DNA from: an uncultured Gammaproteobacteria bacterium
GTDB taxonomy: Bacteria > Pseudomonadota > Gammaproteobacteria > Pseudomonadales > Ketobacteraceae
DNA length: 35,788 nt
Reading direction: 5' to 3'
Assembly: GCA_913063125.1 (NCBI GenBank)
Contig: CAJXZM010000054.1
Coordinates: 1 to 35,788 of the forward strand
Shown: one piece after another, positions 7,645 through 15,181 of the stretch
Numbering within the stretch: the first letter of the stretch is position 1
How the letters are laid out: every line of letters begins with the position of its first letter
The notes under the pieces: model-generated
Database searches by the model: none
Seen by the model: only the letters and a program-made list of their open reading frames with translations
Told to the model about the DNA's origin: nothing
Translations under genes and position numbers: made by a program

Positions 7645-8298
7645 ATGTATAAAATTTTATTGGTAGTTATTGTCTTACTGTTATCTGGTTGCGCGAGTGT
7701 TACTACGGGGCATTTTTCCTCCCATCCTGATTTAAGAAAAGAGTTGGATGCAAAGCAAGGAGTTTTGTTTGGGAGCTTTTCAAGGAACGGGTTGGGCTTG
7801 CAATATGGAAGTCAGTTGTTTTTCTTCAAAAATGTTGAAACGGGAAAACAGTATTTGATTAATTCACTGCATAGGTTTGTTCCCTTCATTGAAAGAACCG
7901 GTGATGATTTTTCAGATACAACTTCAAAAGGAGCTGTTTTTGCATTTGTATTGCCGGCAGGGGCATATACATTTAATAAATATCATCTTTCGTATGCTAG
8001 CGGAAATGGGCATGTAAGCTGGCAGTCGGACGTTCCATATTCGGTTCCATTCGTGGTGTCTCCGACTAAGATTAACTATGTAGGGGAAATACGAATAGAA
8101 CCAAATTTAGGGAAGAATTTGCTTGGGATGAAGGTTTTGAATGGAGGTGTTTGGTTTATTGAAAATAAATTTGCGAGAGATAAGGAGATATTAAAAAAGA
8201 AATTCCCCGAAATGAGTATGGGTGAGGTTTCCGTAATCGTACCTACGGAGCACGAAATATTTACTGATTTTATTGTGTTGCCATCTAATTTAGATTGA
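7645..8298 (+). CDS. hypothetical lipoprotein
   Basis: This 217-residue protein has a clear lipoprotein signal (MYKILLVVIVLLLSGC, Cys16, followed by Ala, hence outer membrane). The mature part is beta-rich with segments such as QGVLFGSFSRNG, VFAFVLPAGAYTF and INYVGEIRIEPN. This resembles small periplasmic carbohydrate-binding-like or carboxypeptidase-regulatory-like beta-sandwich lipoproteins, but no family is assigned. An AAAGGGAAG purine tract precedes the ATG. Its stop codon lies immediately before copy 3 of the repeat, so it is the last gene of the repeat-bounded stretch. Confidence 0.7.
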   Translation: MYKILLVVIVLLLSGCASVTTGHFSSHPDLRKELDAKQGVLFGSFSRNGLGLQYGSQLFFFKNVETGKQYLINSLHRFVPFIERTGDDFSDTTSKGAVFAFVLPAGAYTFNKYHLSYASGNGHVSWQSDVPYSVPFVVSPTKINYVGEIRIEPNLGKNLLGMKVLNGGVWFIENKFARDKEILKKKFPEMSMGEVSVIVPTEHEIFTDFIVLPSNLD

Positions 8299-8313
8299 TA
8301 CTGTCAACTTAAC
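8299..8313 (-). repeat. 15-bp inverted-repeat end, copy 3
   Basis: TACTGTCAACTTAAC is the exact reverse complement of 1128-1142 and starts right after the stop codon at 8296-8298. With copy 1 it brackets about 7.2 kb. Confidence 0.6.
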
Positions 8314-8528
8314 TCAGTCTAGGTCCAAACTTCAGCGCAGATCATTGATAGGTTTATGTAAGTCTTGTTGCTCTGCCCATTAAAGTATTTGGAATACCCG
8401 TCATAAATCGAGTTGTTAGGCTTTTGGTTGTAGGCAAATTATTAATTTAAGGGAGTTTGGTGTAAGTAAACTGCTGTTAAGGAATGTACCTATCAAAGTC
8501 TTTTCAAAATTTCAGTTTAAAGGGGGGC

Positions 8529-8562
8529 GTCAGGCCAGTAGGGGTAACTCCTGCGTGCTGAC
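8529..8562 (+). ncRNA. nested hairpin in a leader region, unassigned
   Basis: The outer arms GTCAG (8529-8533) and CTGAC (8558-8562) enclose a 7-bp inner stem, GTAGGGG (8538-8544) with CTCCTGC (8548-8554), closed by a UAA loop. It lies about 150 bases ahead of the beta-helix lipoprotein start and has no T-run, so it is not a simple terminator. It may be part of a regulatory leader or a dispersed repeat; a GTAGGGG...TAAC...CCT hairpin recurs at 10950-10974. Confidence 0.3.
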
Positions 8563-8715
8563 AGAGACAGAATAGGATTAAAAGACTGTATGGAAAATGG
8601 TACGAGCGATTTCCTTATTGACGTATAAACATTCTTTGCATTTGAGGGATGCAACACTTTTTAGAGAGTAGAAGTGCTGTATCTTGCTCTGCTCGAAAAA
8701 CAAAGGATGTTTATT

Positions 8716-10926
8716 ATGAAACAACAGTGCCTATTTCTCCTCCTATTAACGGCAACCTGTTTGTCGGGTTGTAATCTAACGATTGAGAATTCTGGCGGAG
8801 GAGTTGTTACCAGCGATTCAGGCAGTATAAACTGCGGTGAGCAATGTGTTGCCAGTTACTCTGAACAAACTGAAGAGCATTTAGTGGCAACACCGTTGGT
8901 AGGCTTTGAATTTCATCACTGGGAAGGTGTTTGTGATGGCGCTATAGAATGTTTCATAAACATGAGTGACCGCTCTGGTCATAAGTCCGTAAAAGCCATT
9001 TTTACGTCGGTTAATTTCAATGGGATCACAATTGCCCCAATCCTGGATCAAGTTGCGCTACAAGGGACGATCTACCAGTATCAGCCAACATTAGTCACTG
9101 CAAACGATGTGGTATGGCGAAAAGAGTATGGGCCAGATCGGGTCTCAGTTGATGCAACAACAGGGGAAGTGGCTTGGAATATTGCAGCAGACCTACCCGA
9201 TGAGAGTTTTCACATTGGAGTAAGAGCCCTTGATGCACAGGGAAACTCAGCAATAGAGACATGGATAGTCACCATAGGAAGTAAGAATAATCGTTTATAT
9301 GTGGGCGAAAACGAAGCTTACTCAACCGTCGCTGACGCGGTGAGAGCAATGGGTTCTGGTGATACCGTTATTATTAAAAACGGCACCTATACCGGCGAGA
9401 ATAGTGAGTTTATTAATGCTAATGAAGGTGGCGCCATGCCACCTTCTGGCTCAGACGCAGCTTATAGCACGATTATGGCGGAAGACCCGGGTCGCGTTAT
9501 TTTTGATGGCCGGGGTGTTAATAATAAAATGTTGCATATTTACGGGAGTTATAATGAGCCCGATGACTGGGGAAGCACTACACTAAAATCTACGTCTCGC
9601 AATTATATTGCCTTAAAAGGAATTCATGTTCATAACACATTATCCTCGGGGATACGTATTGCATCTTTACATCACGTAAAGCTTATTGATATGGCATCCT
9701 CTGATTCTGGTCGAAATGCGGAGTGTGGTTTTACGGGAACAAGCTGCGGCACTACCAACATGTACATTACTCGTGCTCACCATATTCTGTTAGAAGGCGC
9801 ATACACTTGGGGGCATGCGCGATACCAGATTATTTTTCAAAAGGCGAGGGATGCTGTTGTGCGACGAGCCGTGTCGCGAATCGACGCTTATATAGGGCGT
9901 GAACCGGTCGGTGTTTTTCAAACGTATTGCAGTAAAAATATTGCTTGGCAAAATGTTATTGCTATTGATAGTGATTCGAAACGGTTTTGGGTCCGACACA
10001 GTAATCTAGGTAATTCATTTGGTTTTGCCGCAACAGGTTGTCAGGTATACCCAAAAGATAGCGAGTACCATTCAAGCATCGCAATCAATAATGACCTACC
10101 GTTGACAGGAATTAATTTGGACAACGAAAATAATTCCCATTATGTCACGAACAGTATTGGGTGGGGTGGCGATATGACACGCTATAACTATGGAAATGGA
10201 GGTATCTCAAGTTATGTGGCGGGCGAGGGCTTAATTTATATGGATCGTATCACCATGGGGCGCGTACAGGTATCTCCTGGTTACGAAACCATTCCTGGCG
10301 GAAGTGGTCGAGGTTTTTTTTACCATAGAAATAATCCTCTCTATGTTAACAATTCCATTATTTATCAAATGGGCTGGAATGGATCTCAAGTGCAAGATCA
10401 AGGTCGGTTTGCATGGTCTAGCAGTCCAATGGTATTCACAAACAATAATATTTTTGGAAATGTTGGAGGTATAAACAATATCTCTGGCGATGTTAGTTTT
10501 AATTGGACATTAGAGAGTGATCCAACGCAGCATGGTTTGCGCTATTTACCTAGAGTGGAAGAAGGAACTGATCTGTTCAATGCAGGCGCCAATAATACAT
10601 CGTTAGGAGCTACGATTATTCATCGGCTTGGTGTATCGGGCACTTTTCGTGGTGAGATAGGTTGGGATGAGCTACAGCCAGCACTATTGTGGCCTTTCCC
10701 TCATGAAGCCATTATTAAGGAAAAATTTGCGAATTATAGCTATTCAGGTCCTACACGAAGTGGTGTAGAAGGAACGGTAGGTCCTGATGATGTGCTTTCT
10801 GGGGCAAGAGGTTTTGCAACAACGGGTGCCGGACTCTACGGTGGCCCCATCACGTTGACCTCTTATATATGGGAGCAGCTCGGTAATGCATGCCCTACGG
10901 ATATCTGTAACTACAAGAAAAACTAA
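8716..10926 (+). CDS. parallel beta-helix lipoprotein (polysaccharide-lyase-like)
   Basis: With ATG 8716 (AAAGGA upstream) the product is 736 residues with a lipobox (TCLSGC, Cys19). Residues about 25-95 form one bacterial repeat domain (GGGVVTSDSGSINCGEQC ... HHWEGVCDG ... VKAIF), stabilised by a Cys pair typical of marine surface proteins. An Ig/cadherin-like segment follows (DQVALQGTIYQYQPTL to WIVTIG). The rest, from RLYVGENEAYSTVADAVRAM and GDTVIIKNGTYTGEN onward, is a right-handed parallel beta-helix as in pectate and alginate lyases and related proteins. It is probably a cell-surface polysaccharide-binding or cleaving protein; no catalytic residues can be assigned. In-frame upstream ATG/GTG codons are less well supported because they extend before the signal peptide. 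Confidence 0.75.
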   Translation: MKQQCLFLLLLTATCLSGCNLTIENSGGGVVTSDSGSINCGEQCVASYSEQTEEHLVATPLVGFEFHHWEGVCDGAIECFINMSDRSGHKSVKAIFTSVNFNGITIAPILDQVALQGTIYQYQPTLVTANDVVWRKEYGPDRVSVDATTGEVAWNIAADLPDESFHIGVRALDAQGNSAIETWIVTIGSKNNRLYVGENEAYSTVADAVRAMGSGDTVIIKNGTYTGENSEFINANEGGAMPPSGSDAAYSTIMAEDPGRVIFDGRGVNNKMLHIYGSYNEPDDWGSTTLKSTSRNYIALKGIHVHNTLSSGIRIASLHHVKLIDMASSDSGRNAECGFTGTSCGTTNMYITRAHHILLEGAYTWGHARYQIIFQKARDAVVRRAVSRIDAYIGREPVGVFQTYCSKNIAWQNVIAIDSDSKRFWVRHSNLGNSFGFAATGCQVYPKDSEYHSSIAINNDLPLTGINLDNENNSHYVTNSIGWGGDMTRYNYGNGGISSYVAGEGLIYMDRITMGRVQVSPGYETIPGGSGRGFFYHRNNPLYVNNSIIYQMGWNGSQVQDQGRFAWSSSPMVFTNNNIFGNVGGINNISGDVSFNWTLESDPTQHGLRYLPRVEEGTDLFNAGANNTSLGATIIHRLGVSGTFRGEIGWDELQPALLWPFPHEAIIKEKFANYSYSGPTRSGVEGTVGPDDVLSGARGFATTGAGLYGGPITLTSYIWEQLGNACPTDICNYKKN

Positions 10927-10949
10927 ATACTAGCGTACCATACCTTGTT

Positions 10950-10974
10950 CCGGTAGGGGGGTAACCCCTATCGG
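10950..10974 (+). terminator. strong hairpin after the beta-helix gene
   Basis: A 10-bp stem CCGGTAGGGG/CCCCTATCGG (one G-U pair) with a GGTAA loop lies 24 bases after the stop. It lacks a downstream T-run, so it may work as a mRNA 3'-end stabiliser or a Rho-assisted terminator. Confidence 0.5.
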
Positions 10975-11213
10975 AGCCGCTATAACTCCGCACCTATATT
11001 TACACGCTGCTCTGCTACTTCTACTGATGACAAAATTGCGAACTGACCCTGAACAGTTTTGAGCATGTCTGGGCACGTATTTGTGCGCTTCAATAACGTA
11101 ACTTATTCACGATAACTAACCTTTCGCAATCCGGATTCCTCTGCAATAATTCCCTTACAGATTCGGAACAGACAAACATAACAACCACATAAAATACACA
11201 CAGGATTATCATC

Positions 11214-11696
11214 ATGGCTATTTACTTAGAAATTGAAGGCATTGAAGGAAACATCACAGCAAAGGGCTACGAGAAAATGATCGAAATCTCTAGCTTCAAT
11301 TGGGGAGTAGGGCGCGCCATTTCTCAAAACGCTGGTCGCATGGCTAACCGTGAAGCATCTCGCCCTAGTATCAGCGAAATCACGCTGACAAAAGTTGTCG
11401 ATAAAGCAACCCCTTTACTGGTTCAAGAATCAACTATTGGCACCAAGGGTAAAAAAGTACTTATTCATTTCGTGACAACGGGTGGCGATCAGTTAGAAGA
11501 ATTCCTAACCTACACATTAGAAGATACACTCATCAGCAGCTATTCCATTGGTGCATCTGGTGACGGTGAGCCTGGTGAAACCATCTCTCTAAGTTTCTCA
11601 TTGTTTGAAGTTGCTTTCACTGAAGCTGGTGAAACTAACGCGCGCAGCGGTAAAGGCCGATTTGGTTACGATATAGCTCAAGCGAAAAAAGCTTAA
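11214..11696 (+). CDS. hcp: Hcp, type VI secretion tube protein
   Basis: This 160-residue protein has the Hcp1/EvpC layout: MAIYLEIEGIEGNIT at the start, a SFNWGVG strand, EITLTKVVDKATPLL and a C-terminal YTLEDTLISSYSIGASGDG followed by SLSFSLFEVAF. Hcp forms hexameric rings that stack into the inner tube of the type VI secretion system and is itself secreted; small effectors can ride in its lumen. No other structural T6SS gene (tssB, tssC, tssK, vgrG, clpV) is in the window, so this is an orphan or satellite hcp island, a place where effectors are usually encoded. An AGGA site lies about 9 bases ahead of ATG 11214. The next gene, 35 bases downstream, is a candidate cargo. Confidence 0.93.
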   Translation: MAIYLEIEGIEGNITAKGYEKMIEISSFNWGVGRAISQNAGRMANREASRPSISEITLTKVVDKATPLLVQESTIGTKGKKVLIHFVTTGGDQLEEFLTYTLEDTLISSYSIGASGDGEPGETISLSFSLFEVAFTEAGETNARSGKGRFGYDIAQAKKA

Positions 11697-11731
11697 CTAT
11701 AAACCCTGTTTAAAACAGTAGGAAATACGCA

Positions 11732-12337
11732 ATGAGACCTGATTATCAATCATTATCAAAATGCTTTTGTCAAAACATTGATGCTAGTGATACCAACGCT
11801 AAACCTAAAACCAGATTACTTGGTGGTAATACACCCAGTCAAATACAAAGCCCTATGCAGCTTGATATTGATGAGCAGGGTAACCTCACCATGAAAACCG
11901 CCACTGGCGGTTGGCAACAGGGGATGTGGGTGCATTATGAAGCGGCCAAAGCAACCTATGGCATCGCTCAACCCGGACAAATGTGGGCCGCTAGTGGTCC
12001 CTTTAGTGGCTGCCATCTTTCCATCGGTATTAAAAGTGGCAGTATATATGTAGCGCACATCGCCAAACCCGGTGATGAAGCGGAGCAGCAGTGGGGCGGC
12101 AAAGGGAATGGCTGGGAAGAATGGGGGCGAATTAAAATTGGTTTAGCGAAGCAAGGAGATCCGGTTTATCATAGCTCAATTGTCTTCGTTGATTGGTTTG
12201 GTGGTGCTTCGCCTGAGAACATTAAGATTACGCGGGTAGAATATTTATCACAGTGTATGGGTGGTATCGATAATGCTCCGATGAAAGTTCGGGAAGTGAA
12301 GCAAATTCCATTAATCAAAGCATCTAACTGGAAGTAG
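11732..12337 (+). CDS. putative Hcp-linked effector with CNF1/BLF1-like SGC...H motif
   Basis: This 201-residue soluble protein has no signal peptide and is encoded 35 bases after hcp, probably on the same transcript. I do not recognise its family outright. Residues 88-109 read SGPFSGCHLSIGI...YVAHI: Ser92-Gly93-Cys94 followed by His109. The bacterial glutamine deamidases CNF1 (Cys866, His881, spacing 15) and BLF1 (LSGC with Cys94, His106, Thr88) use the same small Gly-Cys turn and downstream His on a beta-strand; here spacing is 15, and Ser88 takes the position of BLF1 Thr88. The rest is Trp/Gly-rich and beta-like (QWGGKGNGWEEWGRIKIG, VFVDWFGG). Inference: a deamidase-type effector loaded through Hcp. 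Alternatives are a lectin-like or structural T6SS accessory protein. No immunity gene follows. Confidence 0.5.
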   Translation: MRPDYQSLSKCFCQNIDASDTNAKPKTRLLGGNTPSQIQSPMQLDIDEQGNLTMKTATGGWQQGMWVHYEAAKATYGIAQPGQMWAASGPFSGCHLSIGIKSGSIYVAHIAKPGDEAEQQWGGKGNGWEEWGRIKIGLAKQGDPVYHSSIVFVDWFGGASPENIKITRVEYLSQCMGGIDNAPMKVREVKQIPLIKASNWK

Positions 12338-12361
12338 CTTTTAACCGGTTTCGTCGAAAAT

Positions 12362-13363
12362 TTATGGGTTTACGAATACGTTAGGAGTAAACCCCGTTTC
12401 AGTTTTGAAGAAGCGAACAAAATTACTTTGGGTACTAAAGCCCAAGCGGTGGCTTATCTCCCCTTGAGACAAGCTGCCTGCTTTTAACCACTTGATGGCT
12501 TTATCCAGTTTAAATTGTTTATGGATGTGATTAAAGCTAGCATTCTCACTACTGAGTTTCCGCTGCAATGTCCTTTCGCTCACAGCCAATACTGACGCTA
12601 CACTGCCCATAGTGATATCTGCTTTTTCAAATAGCCCGTCAATAACAACATATACCTGTTGCGCCAAGGTACTATCAACAACTTCTTTGAGTGACTCATC
12701 AAGGTAGGAGAACAGGTGTGATGCAAGCGCCGGGTTATGACCAAGAGACGGTTGTCGAGCCTTGGCTCCATCATATATAACAGAATTACTCTTTTGGCCA
12801 AATGCTACCTTACAACCAAAAAAATCGTGGAATGCTTGCTCATTCTTTGGAACGGGCCTCTGCATGCTAACTGTAATGGGATTGCTATAATCACTGGCTA
12901 CTTTTCTAGTCAGTTCAACAATAGTCGCAAAGCTTGCATCAACGGCATAAATACAGATCCCTGGTGCATTTTTAGGCAACGAAAAATGAAAACCTATTCC
13001 GTCATCGGTACTTGTCTCAAGAATCAGGCCTGTTGAAACTGTTTGATAAAACTGTGTCAATCGCTGAACTGCGTCAAGTAAACTGGGACTGCTTGCCGCG
13101 GCAAGCGTAAATACGTCCATAGCATGATGTACAAAATCTGTCCCAACAATAAATCCAAACGCATCATTACCAGTTTGTGCAACAATCTTGTGCCAGAGTT
13201 CAGTGATTCGCTCTATCGGTAGCCTTGCCTGGTTTTTATCATCAGGGCTGAAGGCTACATCGCACAACCTAAACAATTGTTCAGCCTGCCCTGTGTGCTC
13301 GTCGAGTGCGAAGTACATAGATCGGACCCACATTGGGGAGCTTGACGATTCTGGTTTAAACAT
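12362..13363 (-). CDS. AraC-family regulator with arabinose-binding-type sensor domain
   Basis: The 333-residue product has an N-terminal ligand-binding region (about 20-205; LWHKIVAQTGNDAFGFIVGT, HAMDVFTLAAASSPSLLDAV), the layout of the OruR/ArgR-like 'arabinose-binding' AraC subgroup. A C-terminal double helix-turn-helix follows (about 240-333; VASVLAVSERTLQRKLSSE and ISHRLGFSTQSNFVRFFK). It binds DNA as an activator or repressor of neighbouring genes. It is convergent with the effector-like gene and divergent from the secreted protein at 13568, the most likely target. The start at 13363 may be replaced by a Met at residue 11. The effector signal is unknown. Confidence 0.85.
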   Translation of the reverse strand: MFKPESSSSPMWVRSMYFALDEHTGQAEQLFRLCDVAFSPDDKNQARLPIERITELWHKIVAQTGNDAFGFIVGTDFVHHAMDVFTLAAASSPSLLDAVQRLTQFYQTVSTGLILETSTDDGIGFHFSLPKNAPGICIYAVDASFATIVELTRKVASDYSNPITVSMQRPVPKNEQAFHDFFGCKVAFGQKSNSVIYDGAKARQPSLGHNPALASHLFSYLDESLKEVVDSTLAQQVYVVIDGLFEKADITMGSVASVLAVSERTLQRKLSSENASFNHIHKQFKLDKAIKWLKAGSLSQGEISHRLGFSTQSNFVRFFKTETGFTPNVFVNP

Positions 13364-13516
13364 AGCCTCTTCACAATACGTAAATTACATTAAATTACCA
13401 TTCTCACGATTTGTCGTAATGATGTCACTTTATATTGGAGCTGACACAATCTCAATCAAATTGGCGCTTTATGAATTAATTATGTCTGTCTTTGAATAAC
13501 CAATGCCTAGCCTATC

Positions 13517-13550
13517 TCGTTATTCTCGGTACACGAACTAAGAATAACGA
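13517..13550. promoter_or_regulatory. 10-bp inverted repeat, possible operator or leader hairpin
   Basis: The arms TCGTTATTCT (13517-13526) and AGAATAACGA (13541-13550) are perfect complements separated by 14 bases. They end 17 bases before the ATG at 13568, in the divergent region between the AraC gene and the secreted-protein gene. It could be a protein-binding site or an RNA stem that controls access to the ribosome site. Confidence 0.5.
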
Positions 13551-13567
13551 CAATAAAGGCAAAGCCA

Positions 13568-15037
13568 ATGAAACACTTAGATCTACCCAGCATAAAAAAA
13601 CTCACACTAGGAATCGCGCTCGCTTGTAGTGCTGTGGCACCTTCATACGGCCAAACCAACAGCGAGCCACCGGTAAACAGTTTTCTCGCAGATTCTCCCT
13701 GGCCAATGTCTCACCGAAATTCATACAATCAAGCGTCTTCACCTCTACGTGGTATTGAGCCAGGCGACACTGTAAAAGTGGGCTTTAAACGCGCATTACC
13801 TTCAATAACACTAGCATATGCCAATGATTCTGTTGCATGGGGCTCTACTCTAGGGTCTGTGTACAAGGTGGATCTCAGTGGTTCATGGGTGAAAAAACTG
13901 GATACGCAGATAGGTCTACTGCCGGAAGACCCTATTTCCGGAGCCTACTCCTTAGTCGACCGAGACGGTAAATTCTATTCCCCAAGAGACCTAACCCTAA
14001 CTCGATATGGGGATGCTATTGAAGGTGACCCAGAATCCAACATTGTAATAGAAGGCAAATTTGTAATCCCAGCAGAATACGTATCCGCAGAAGACGAGCA
14101 CATTGTTGGCATGAATATGACCTATGACGGGCATATTGCTTTAGCCACTTCTGCAGGCTTAGTAATGACTGTAAGCCGAGACCTGACAAGCTTTAAAGCG
14201 GTAAAAGTGGGTGAAAACCAGGAGGTGTCTAACTCCATTGCTGTTGATGAGGAAGGCGGCATCTATGTGGTTACCAACAAGCAAATGCATCGCGTACAGT
14301 GGGATGGCACAACACTAAGTCTGCTATGGAGTGCCGATTACTTATCTGGACCAGACGTGCCTCTCCCTGGCCGCTTAGGTACAGGCTCTGGCTCAACACC
14401 AACCTTAATGGGCAAAGATGGAGAGGATGAGTTTGTCGTGTTCACTGACGGGTCTGAACTAATGAACCTCGTTCTTATGTGGAGAGACGAAATTCCTGCC
14501 GATTGGGAACCTATAGCCGAGGGAAAAAGCCGTCGTATAGCCGCAGAATTCCCAATAACCTTTGGAATAGAGGGCCGAGAAAAAAGTATTTCTGAGCAGT
14601 CCGTTATGGTCCGCGGCCATAGCGCATTAGTGGTTGATAATGAGTACAGTTGGGATACCAGCAAACTCGGCAGTAACAGCATTTGGGGCATGGTAACGGT
14701 GCTTTTTTCTAACCTAAAAGCTAATGCTCCTTATGGCGTTGAAAAATTCTCATGGGACTCCGATAATCGCCAACTTAACAGTGACTGGTCCAACCAGGAG
14801 AGCTGTCCAAATGGCATTCCGACAATGAGTGAACCGTCAAATTTAGCCTACTGCTGGGGGCAAATAAAAGGAAAATGGACATTGCTAGGCATGGATTGGG
14901 ATACCGGGGAAACCACTGTTAAGGTGCCCATGGGATACCTACCCAAATACAACAGCACCTATGCTGCCACCCAAGTAGGTGCTAATGGACAAATAGTATC
15001 AGGAACTATAAGCGGCCTGATTCGATTGAAACCTTAA
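13568..15037 (+). CDS. secreted beta-propeller-like protein
   Basis: This 489-residue protein has a Sec signal peptide (residues about 1-29, LTLGIALACSAVAPSYGQ) and is predicted to be periplasmic or exported. Repeating short beta units such as GSVYKVDLSG, GHIALATSAGLVMTVS, NSIAVDEEGGIYVVTN and GQIVSGTISGLIRL suggest a six- to eight-bladed propeller of the SMP-30/PQQ-like type. There are no PQQ-binding or haem motifs (no CxxCH). ATG 13568 has AAAGG about 9 bases ahead. It is divergently transcribed from the AraC regulator and lies 144 bases ahead of the kinase gene. The function is unknown; enzymes of this fold are often lactonases or dehydrogenases. Confidence 0.65.
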   Translation: MKHLDLPSIKKLTLGIALACSAVAPSYGQTNSEPPVNSFLADSPWPMSHRNSYNQASSPLRGIEPGDTVKVGFKRALPSITLAYANDSVAWGSTLGSVYKVDLSGSWVKKLDTQIGLLPEDPISGAYSLVDRDGKFYSPRDLTLTRYGDAIEGDPESNIVIEGKFVIPAEYVSAEDEHIVGMNMTYDGHIALATSAGLVMTVSRDLTSFKAVKVGENQEVSNSIAVDEEGGIYVVTNKQMHRVQWDGTTLSLLWSADYLSGPDVPLPGRLGTGSGSTPTLMGKDGEDEFVVFTDGSELMNLVLMWRDEIPADWEPIAEGKSRRIAAEFPITFGIEGREKSISEQSVMVRGHSALVVDNEYSWDTSKLGSNSIWGMVTVLFSNLKANAPYGVEKFSWDSDNRQLNSDWSNQESCPNGIPTMSEPSNLAYCWGQIKGKWTLLGMDWDTGETTVKVPMGYLPKYNSTYAATQVGANGQIVSGTISGLIRLKP

Positions 15038-15181
15038 GTTCACCATTGAGAGGTGCGTAGCCCGCCTATTACCAGGGTTGCGCTCCTTACTCCAAATTTT
15101 GGCACTATTTACACGCAAAAAAGGCACAAAACCATGTAGACTTGGCGATTACGATAATAACTAAAAATAAGAATAGGCGTT

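Larger units (their letters stand above)
8299..8715. other. 417-base gene-free leader/intergenic stretch
   Basis: No open frame of interest is present. It holds repeat copy 3 (8299-8313), a nested hairpin (8529-8562) and a small TGCAT/ATGCA inverted repeat (8638-8654) before the beta-helix lipoprotein gene. The length and structure suggest an untranslated leader, but no known riboswitch consensus is recognised. Confidence 0.5.

Noticed and set aside
8307..8421. possible attC from ACTTAAC (8307-8313) to GTTAGGC (8415-8421)
   Set aside because: The cores fit the consensus but the flanking L-boxes do not pair with each other.
11068..11088. sigma-54-like motif (CTGGGCACG ... TGC) ahead of hcp
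   Set aside because: Spacing between the GG and GC elements is 11 instead of 10 and the -12 element is weak, so a VasH-type promoter is not claimed.
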